DNA from: Cucumibacter marinus DSM 18995
GTDB taxonomy: Bacteria; Pseudomonadota; Alphaproteobacteria; Rhizobiales; Devosiaceae
Assembly: GCF_000429865.1 (NCBI RefSeq)
Contig: NZ_KE386978.1
Location: 322,763 to 386,762, forward strand
Direction: 5' to 3'
Length of the DNA: 64,000 nucleotides
Shown here: piece after piece, positions 59,169 to 64,000 of the stretch
How the letters are laid out: every line of letters begins with the position of its first letter
Position numbering within the stretch: the first letter of the stretch is position 1
The notes under the pieces: generated by a model
The model's input: only the letters and a program-made list of their open reading frames with translations
Database searches by the model: none
Told to the model about the DNA's origin: nothing
Made by a program: the position numbers and the translations under genes

Positions 59169-59776
59169 GCGAGATCGTGACCTATGTCGTCACCGATATC
59201 GAGACCAACGGGTTGAGCCCGATCCGGCACTCCATGCTCAGCCTTGCCTCGGTCGCCATCGATCAGGACGGCAACACGCTCAGCGAATTCGAGGCTAATC
59301 TCAGCCCGTTGACAGACCGGACCACCGATCAGGTGACAGATGAATTCTGGACCCGCCAACCGGAAGCGCATGCGGCCGCGACAACAGGTGCCGAACCGGC
59401 TGACAATGTGATGGCGCGCTATCGCCGCTGGGTCGAAGGCTTGCCGCGCCCACGGCTTTTCGCGGCCCGGCCTCTGGCCTTTGATGGCGGATTTGTCGAC
59501 CACTATCTAGACCGGTTCACGGGCTGCCGCACCTTTTGGGGCGACGAGCATACCACGCCGCTATTCGATGGGGCCGGACTCGATATGGCGAGCTTTGCCG
59601 CCGCGCTGATGGGCCCCGAGCATGTCACCAAGACCCGCGCCAGCTTCGAGACAAGCTGGTATGGCGGGCACGATCATTCCCATAAGGCAATCGAGGATGC
59701 GCGTGGCTACGCCGCCGTGCTCGGCCGCCTTCTCAAACTGTCCACCGGCGCCCGAGGCGCCATTCAAACCGCATAG
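59165..59776 (+). CDS. DEDDh-type 3'-5' exonuclease-like protein (paralogue 2)
   Basis: A 203-residue paralogue of the preceding protein: D11 and E13 in VVTDIETNGLSPI, Asp in AARPLAFDGGFVDHYLDRF and HSHKAIEDARGYA at the C-terminal catalytic block. ATG 59165 overlaps the stop of paralogue 1 (ATGA) and the gene ends nine bases before pheT. The two proteins share long aligned blocks along the whole length, so they arose by tandem duplication and could form a heterodimer. Confidence 0.88.
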   Translation: MSEIVTYVVTDIETNGLSPIRHSMLSLASVAIDQDGNTLSEFEANLSPLTDRTTDQVTDEFWTRQPEAHAAATTGAEPADNVMARYRRWVEGLPRPRLFAARPLAFDGGFVDHYLDRFTGCRTFWGDEHTTPLFDGAGLDMASFAAALMGPEHVTKTRASFETSWYGGHDHSHKAIEDARGYAAVLGRLLKLSTGARGAIQTA

Positions 59777-59785
59777 GCTGGCGAG

Positions 59786-62206
59786 ATGAAATTCACCATC
59801 GATTGGCTCAAGGACCACCTCGACACCGAGGCAAGCAATGCCGAGATCATCGACACCCTGACCATGGTCGGGCTCGAGGTCGAGGAGGTTGAAGACCAGG
59901 CCAAGGCGCTCGCCCCGTTTGTCACCGCCTATGTGATCTCGGCGGAAAAGCACCCCAATGCCGACAAGCTGAAGCTGTGCAAGGTCGATACCGGCTCTGG
60001 CGAGCCGGTACAGGTCGTTTGTGGCGCGCCCAATGCACGCACCGGCATGAAGGGCGTGTTCGCGGCGCCGGGCAGCTATATTCCGGGCTCCGATTTCACC
60101 CTGCAAAAAGGCGTCATCCGCGGCGAGGCGAGCAATGGCATGCTGTGTTCGGAGCGCGAATTGCTGCTCTCCGAAGATCATGACGGGATCATCGAACTGC
60201 CCGAGGACGCGCCGGTCGGCGTGCCCTATACCGACTATGCCGGGATCGACGGCGTGGTGATCGATATCGCGATCACCCCGAACCGGGGCGATTGCACCGG
60301 CGTCTATGGCATCGCCCGCGATCTGGCCGCCGCCGGCATCGGCGAACTCAAGGACGGGTCGGTCAAACCGGTCCCTTCTTCTTCGGCCGAAACCCCCTCG
60401 ATCGAACTGCGCTTCCCCGGATCGGACAATCCGGCCTGTCTGATGTTCGCGGGCCGGCTGGTCAAGAACATCAAGAACGGCCCCTCGCCCGATTGGCTGC
60501 AGCAGCGCCTGATCGCCGTCGGGCTGCGGCCGATCAATGCGCTTGTCGATATCACCAACTATGTCTCCCTGGACCGGGGCCGGCCGCTCCACGTTTATGA
60601 CGCCGACAAGCTCAAGGGCCAGATGCATGTGCGCATGGCCGAAAACGGCGAGAGCTTCCTCGGCCTTGACGGCAAGACCCACACCCTCGACGAGACCATG
60701 TGTGTGGTCGCGGATGATAATGGCGTATTGGGCCTTGGCGGCGTGCTTGGCGGTGAGGACACCGGCTGCACCGAAGAAACCACCAATGTGTTGATCGAAT
60801 GCGCGTTCTGGGACCCGATGTCGATCGCCCAGACCGGGCGCAAGACCGGCATCGTCACCGATGCGCGCTACCGGCTCGAGCGCAATGTCGACCCGGCCTT
60901 TGTCGAGCCGGGCCTTGAACTGGCCACCCAGCTCGTGCTCGATTTCTGCGGCGGCGAAGCGGCGAAGCCCTTCATCGCGGGCAAGGCGGAAGCGCCCGAG
61001 ACAATCATCGATTTCCCGCTTTCCGAAATCAAGCGGCTGACCGGGCTCGATATCAAATTCCCCGAGATCAAGGCGTTCCTCACAAGGCTCGGCTTCTGGG
61101 TCACGGGCAGTGGCGATGTGGTCAAGGTGGCGGTGCCGTCCTGGCGTGCCGATGTCGAGCAGAAGGCCGATCTGGTTGAAGAGGTCATGCGCATGGCCGG
61201 GGTCGACCGCGTGCCGGTCGATCCGCTGCCGCGCCTCTCTTCGGTCGCCCCGAAAATGCTGACTGTCATCCAGAACCGGCGGCGCATCGCCCGGCGGGCG
61301 CTGGCGGCGCGCGGGCTCGACGAAGCGGTCACCTGGTCGTTCATCGAGCATGAGCATGCGGTCGCGTTTGGTGGCGGCGGCCAGGATCTGCAGCTTGCCA
61401 ACCCCATCGCCTCCGAACTGACCGATATGCGCCCCTCCCTCCTGCCGGGGTTGATCAGCGCAGCGCGGCGCAATTCTCATCGCGGCTTTGGCGAGTTGGG
61501 GCTGTTCGAGGTCGGTCAGGTGTTCGAAAACGACACCCCCGAAGGCCAGCACAATCATGCCACGGGCCTGCGCACCGGCACGGCGCGCTTTGGCGCCACC
61601 GGCCGGCACTGGCGCCACAAGGCGGAAAAGGTCGATGTGTTCGAGGCCAAGGCCGATGCGGCCGCGGTACTCGAGGCGCTGGGCTTCGACACCTCCACCG
61701 TGCAGGTGGTCGCCGAACCCGCCACCTGGTCGCATCCGGGACGGGGCGGACGTTTCCAGCTTGGCCCCAAGCGCATCATCGCCTGGTTCGGCGAGGTGCA
61801 CCCCAGGCTGCTTGCCGAAATGGACATTGCTGGGCCGGTTGCCGCCTTCGAGATCGATCTCGACGCCATCCCCGAGCCCAAGGTCAAGCCGACCAAGGCC
61901 AAGCCGGCGCTCGACGTGTCCGATCTGATGGCGGTGAAGCGCGATTTCGCCTTCGTCGTCGACCGCTCGGTCGAGGCGGCGAAGATCGTCAAGTCGGCAC
62001 GCGGGGCCGACAAGGGGCTGATCACCGATGTGACCGTTTTCGACCTGTTCGAAGGCGCTTCGCTCGGCGAAGACCGCAAATCGGTCGCCATCGAGGTGAC
62101 GCTGCAGCCCAAGGACAAGACCCTCACCGATGCAGAGATCGAGGCCGTGGGCAATTCGATTGTCGCGGCAGTCGAGAAAGCCACCGGCGGTGCGCTGCGC
62201 GGCTGA
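59786..62206 (+). CDS. pheT: Phenylalanyl-tRNA synthetase beta subunit
   Basis: An 806-residue subunit with the domain order of PheT: N-terminal EMAP II-like tRNA-binding domain (VTAYVISAEKHPNADKLKLC, about residues 40-150), B3/B4 editing domain (about 210-370), B5 (about 400-470), the catalytic-like core and a C-terminal anticodon-binding FDX-ACB domain (VKRDFAFVVDRSVEAAKIV to the end). It pairs with PheS. Long open frames on the opposite strand are shadows of its codon usage. A terminator follows 25 bases after the stop. Confidence 0.98.
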   Translation: MKFTIDWLKDHLDTEASNAEIIDTLTMVGLEVEEVEDQAKALAPFVTAYVISAEKHPNADKLKLCKVDTGSGEPVQVVCGAPNARTGMKGVFAAPGSYIPGSDFTLQKGVIRGEASNGMLCSERELLLSEDHDGIIELPEDAPVGVPYTDYAGIDGVVIDIAITPNRGDCTGVYGIARDLAAAGIGELKDGSVKPVPSSSAETPSIELRFPGSDNPACLMFAGRLVKNIKNGPSPDWLQQRLIAVGLRPINALVDITNYVSLDRGRPLHVYDADKLKGQMHVRMAENGESFLGLDGKTHTLDETMCVVADDNGVLGLGGVLGGEDTGCTEETTNVLIECAFWDPMSIAQTGRKTGIVTDARYRLERNVDPAFVEPGLELATQLVLDFCGGEAAKPFIAGKAEAPETIIDFPLSEIKRLTGLDIKFPEIKAFLTRLGFWVTGSGDVVKVAVPSWRADVEQKADLVEEVMRMAGVDRVPVDPLPRLSSVAPKMLTVIQNRRRIARRALAARGLDEAVTWSFIEHEHAVAFGGGGQDLQLANPIASELTDMRPSLLPGLISAARRNSHRGFGELGLFEVGQVFENDTPEGQHNHATGLRTGTARFGATGRHWRHKAEKVDVFEAKADAAAVLEALGFDTSTVQVVAEPATWSHPGRGGRFQLGPKRIIAWFGEVHPRLLAEMDIAGPVAAFEIDLDAIPEPKVKPTKAKPALDVSDLMAVKRDFAFVVDRSVEAAKIVKSARGADKGLITDVTVFDLFEGASLGEDRKSVAIEVTLQPKDKTLTDAEIEAVGNSIVAAVEKATGGALRG

Positions 62207-62230
62207 TACGGGTCACGATTGTCGAATCAC

Positions 62231-62258
62231 AAAGGCAGGGGCACGCCCCTGCCTTTTT
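62231..62258. terminator. Terminator between pheT and the glycosyltransferase gene
   Basis: AAAGGCAGGGG (62231-62241) pairs with CCCCTGCCTTT (62246-62256), loop CACG, with TT after it on the plus strand. The leading AAA makes it usable on the minus strand as well. Confidence 0.92.
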
Positions 62259-62266
62259 GCTGCCGG

Positions 62267-63094
62267 TCAGTCGAGGCCGCGCTTGGCCAGCTCCTGAGCA
62301 AAGAAGCTGCCCGGCGCCGGGGCCCGCAATTCGCTCGAGCCGCGCCCGGTCAGCGCGCTGCGCCACATGTGAACGCCGAGGGTTCTCTCAGTCACGACCC
62401 CTTCAATCCCCGTACCCGGTTCGAGCAGATCCGCCGCACGGCCATATCCGAGGGGGTAGAAGACGTCGCAGGGTTGCGCCCTGCCGATCAGGCCCTGTTG
62501 CCTCAGGAAATGAGTGAGCGGTGCCGGTCCGGTCACCCCGAACTGCATGTGATGCAGCGGTACGTTCTGGCCGAAGGCCTTGCGCAGCCCGATCTCTGCC
62601 CGCCGCCAGAACGGGACGCCGGGCGGTATGGCATCGCTGTCGAACAGGGCCAGCATGGCGGCGAGCACCGGGCTGTCCGCGGGCAGGCCCAGCACCGCGT
62701 TGTTGATCTCGGCCCGCCATAGATTGCGCCAGCCGGGGTCCTCGGCGATGCCATAGACATGATCACTCAGACCGGCAAAGGGGCGGATGCAGAGCATGTC
62801 GCAATCGGCCCACAGCCCGGCGCCGCGTTTCAACAGTTCGAGCCGGAAAAGGTCCGAGAAGACCGCAGGGCTGCGATTGTCCTTGTAAAAGAACATGCGG
62901 TCGCGTCCCGTCACCTCGCCGGCATCGCGCCAGTTGATACCGGCGGGCAGGTCGTCGGGGCGATCATAGGCATAGAGGTCGACCCTATGGCCCTGTTCGG
63001 CGAAGCTTGAAAGGCAAAGTCTTTCAAGCCAGCCCAGCGGCCCGTGCCAGAACGAGCAGATGACCGGCAGATCGTTCCCCTCGCTCCCGCTCAT
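62267..63094 (-). CDS. Glycosyltransferase with DXD motif (GT32-like)
   Basis: A 275-residue glycosyltransferase, probably of the GT-A fold. FSDLFRLELLKRGAGLWADCDMLCIRPF contains the sugar-nucleotide metal motif DCD (the run lies at about residues 80-107) and resembles the DXD region of GT32 capsular-polysaccharide and alpha-1,4-galactosyltransferase-like enzymes. The start at 63094 overlaps the stop of the upstream GT8 gene (ATGA). Donor and acceptor are unknown; a surface polysaccharide is likely. Confidence 0.85.
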   Translation of the reverse strand: MSGSEGNDLPVICSFWHGPLGWLERLCLSSFAEQGHRVDLYAYDRPDDLPAGINWRDAGEVTGRDRMFFYKDNRSPAVFSDLFRLELLKRGAGLWADCDMLCIRPFAGLSDHVYGIAEDPGWRNLWRAEINNAVLGLPADSPVLAAMLALFDSDAIPPGVPFWRRAEIGLRKAFGQNVPLHHMQFGVTGPAPLTHFLRQQGLIGRAQPCDVFYPLGYGRAADLLEPGTGIEGVVTERTLGVHMWRSALTGRGSSELRAPAPGSFFAQELAKRGLD

Positions 63095-63975
63095 TTCATC
63101 CCGAGACGCTTCTTGAAGAAGTCGATCCACCATTTTTTCCACCGGTAGCGCATGTAGCGGTAGAAGAGCTCGTTGGTCATGGTGTGCCGGTACATGCCGG
63201 CAAAGGCCACGCCCGAGACCAGGTTCCACGGCCGGAACTCACCGGTGTAATGCAGGATCGCGACATTGTGGACGTGGGAGGTCGAGCGCGGATTGAGCAG
63301 GTTCCAGATCGGCTCGAGCGCCAGCCAGTTGTCCATGAAGATCAGGTTCAATAGATCCTGGTCGTAATAGAGCCGGTCAGCGGCACCGTTCTCCACCAGC
63401 TTCTCATAGACCTTCATCGGTTCGGCTTCGCGCCAGCCTTGGCGGTCGATCACCAGCATGCCGGAATTGAAATAGCGGTCCGCGGGGTCGAACAGATCGG
63501 CCTTTGTCTTGTGGGCCATGTCGCGCCCGGAGATGATCGAGACCGACCAGGGGTCGGCGACCGCTGCGATGGGATGACCTTCGAGGTCGAGCTCATAGAG
63601 CTGCTCGATGGGGGCGCGCACCATCATGTCGCAATCGAGATAGATCACGCGATCGATTTCGGGCGGCAGGATCTCATCGATCATCAGCCGGCCATAGACG
63701 ATCAGCGGCCAGCGCTGATGGGCGCTGGCATTGCCGAAGCGCTCGAGAAAGACCGCGTTTGTGTCGAGATCATAATAGTGCAGGGCGGCGCCGAACTCGG
63801 GGGGGATCTTGTCGAGATCGGCGCGCTGCACATCGTTGAGCGTCTGGTGGAACAGGTGGAAATTGAGGTCTCCCCGCCTCTTGGTGGACAGACAGATCGA
63901 GCGCATCAATGCATAGGCTGGCGCCCAGAAATGTCCGTCAAATGCCAGAACGATGTGGATCGGCTTGCCGCTCAT
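63091..63975 (-). CDS. Glycosyltransferase family 8 protein
   Basis: A 294-residue GT8 (general stress protein A/LgtC-like) enzyme: HIVLAFDGHFWAPAYALMRS at the N-terminus, RVIYLDCDMMVRAPI with the DXD motif, YFNSGMLVIDRQGWRE and DQDLLNLIFMDNWLAL. It transfers a hexose from UDP-sugar, typically galactose or glucose, to lipopolysaccharide or another glycan. The gene starts 25 bases from the end of the window and is coupled to the following GT by an ATGA overlap. Confidence 0.92.
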   Translation of the reverse strand: MSGKPIHIVLAFDGHFWAPAYALMRSICLSTKRRGDLNFHLFHQTLNDVQRADLDKIPPEFGAALHYYDLDTNAVFLERFGNASAHQRWPLIVYGRLMIDEILPPEIDRVIYLDCDMMVRAPIEQLYELDLEGHPIAAVADPWSVSIISGRDMAHKTKADLFDPADRYFNSGMLVIDRQGWREAEPMKVYEKLVENGAADRLYYDQDLLNLIFMDNWLALEPIWNLLNPRSTSHVHNVAILHYTGEFRPWNLVSGVAFAGMYRHTMTNELFYRYMRYRWKKWWIDFFKKRLGMK

Positions 63976-64000
63976 ACTGCCCTCTCAGCCCGGAGGCCGT

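Noticed and set aside
59561-61801. 746-codon open frame on the strand opposite pheT
   Set aside because: It is antisense to the fully convincing pheT and exonuclease genes, lacks domains and a ribosome site, and reflects GC-rich codon bias.

Overview
The window is GC-rich, gene-dense chromosomal DNA from an alphaproteobacterium, most probably a member of the Hyphomicrobiales. The evidence is a frcR-frcBCA-frcK fructose uptake locus of the Sinorhizobium type, a BigR-type persulfide-sensing ArsR repressor with its dioxygenase and rhodanese, a NirK/NnrS nitrite and NO module with a cysteine-free Crp/Fnr regulator, and housekeeping genes (infC, rpmI-rplT, pheS, pheT, queG, uppP). I see no integrase, transposase or CRISPR array. 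A genus cannot be fixed by eye.

Layout. 1-5.9 kb: the start of an ABC ATPase gene with an overlapping TetR gene, a GFA-family protein, a large Ig-domain autotransporter and a LuxR-type regulator. 5.9-11.3 kb: nitrogen-oxide module, with pseudoazurin divergent from nirK, then nirV, a Crp/Fnr regulator, a DUF1858 protein and nnrS. Two intergenic regions here carry Crp/Fnr-type boxes of the TTG-N8-CAA form. 11.3-14.5 kb: a patchwork of an ArsR/SRPBCC pair, a DHFR-fold reductase, a strikingly AT-rich orphan gene and unresolved sequence, closed by a degenerate second copy of the 3' end of nnrS.

14.6-38.9 kb is a carbohydrate-catabolism block with two parts. The first is the fructose ABC operon (frcB, frcC, frcA, frcK, with a fructose-6-phosphate aldolase-like gene downstream) and its divergent ROK repressor. 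The second is a larger locus whose substrate I cannot name. It has a MalFGK-type ABC importer, a GH3-like glycosidase, an FGGY kinase, a sugar isomerase/epimerase-like TIM barrel, an HpsN/HisD-like dehydrogenase, a DUF2090/IolJ-like aldolase, a Gfo/Idh oxidoreductase, a ThDP enzyme, a cupin-like protein and a LacI regulator. Three intergenic regions of this second locus share a 17-bp CG-centred motif, so the LacI protein probably controls most of it as one regulon. A GldA-like dehydrogenase and a decayed RpiR-type regulator follow, and a tRNA-Leu(CAG) gene marks the right border.

39-64 kb returns to core genes: a GFA protein, an NDUFA9-like epimerase-family protein, aidB, uppP, a GST, queG, an SDR, an alpha/beta hydrolase, infC (apparently starting at AUU), a membrane protein, a MATE pump, the sulfide module (TSUP exporter, bigR, persulfide dioxygenase, rhodanese), an NADP-binding protein with a divergent LysR gene, rpmI-rplT, and then pheS and pheT. 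The last two are separated by an ASCH protein, a small secreted protein and two tandem DEDDh exonuclease paralogues. Two overlapping glycosyltransferase genes end the window.
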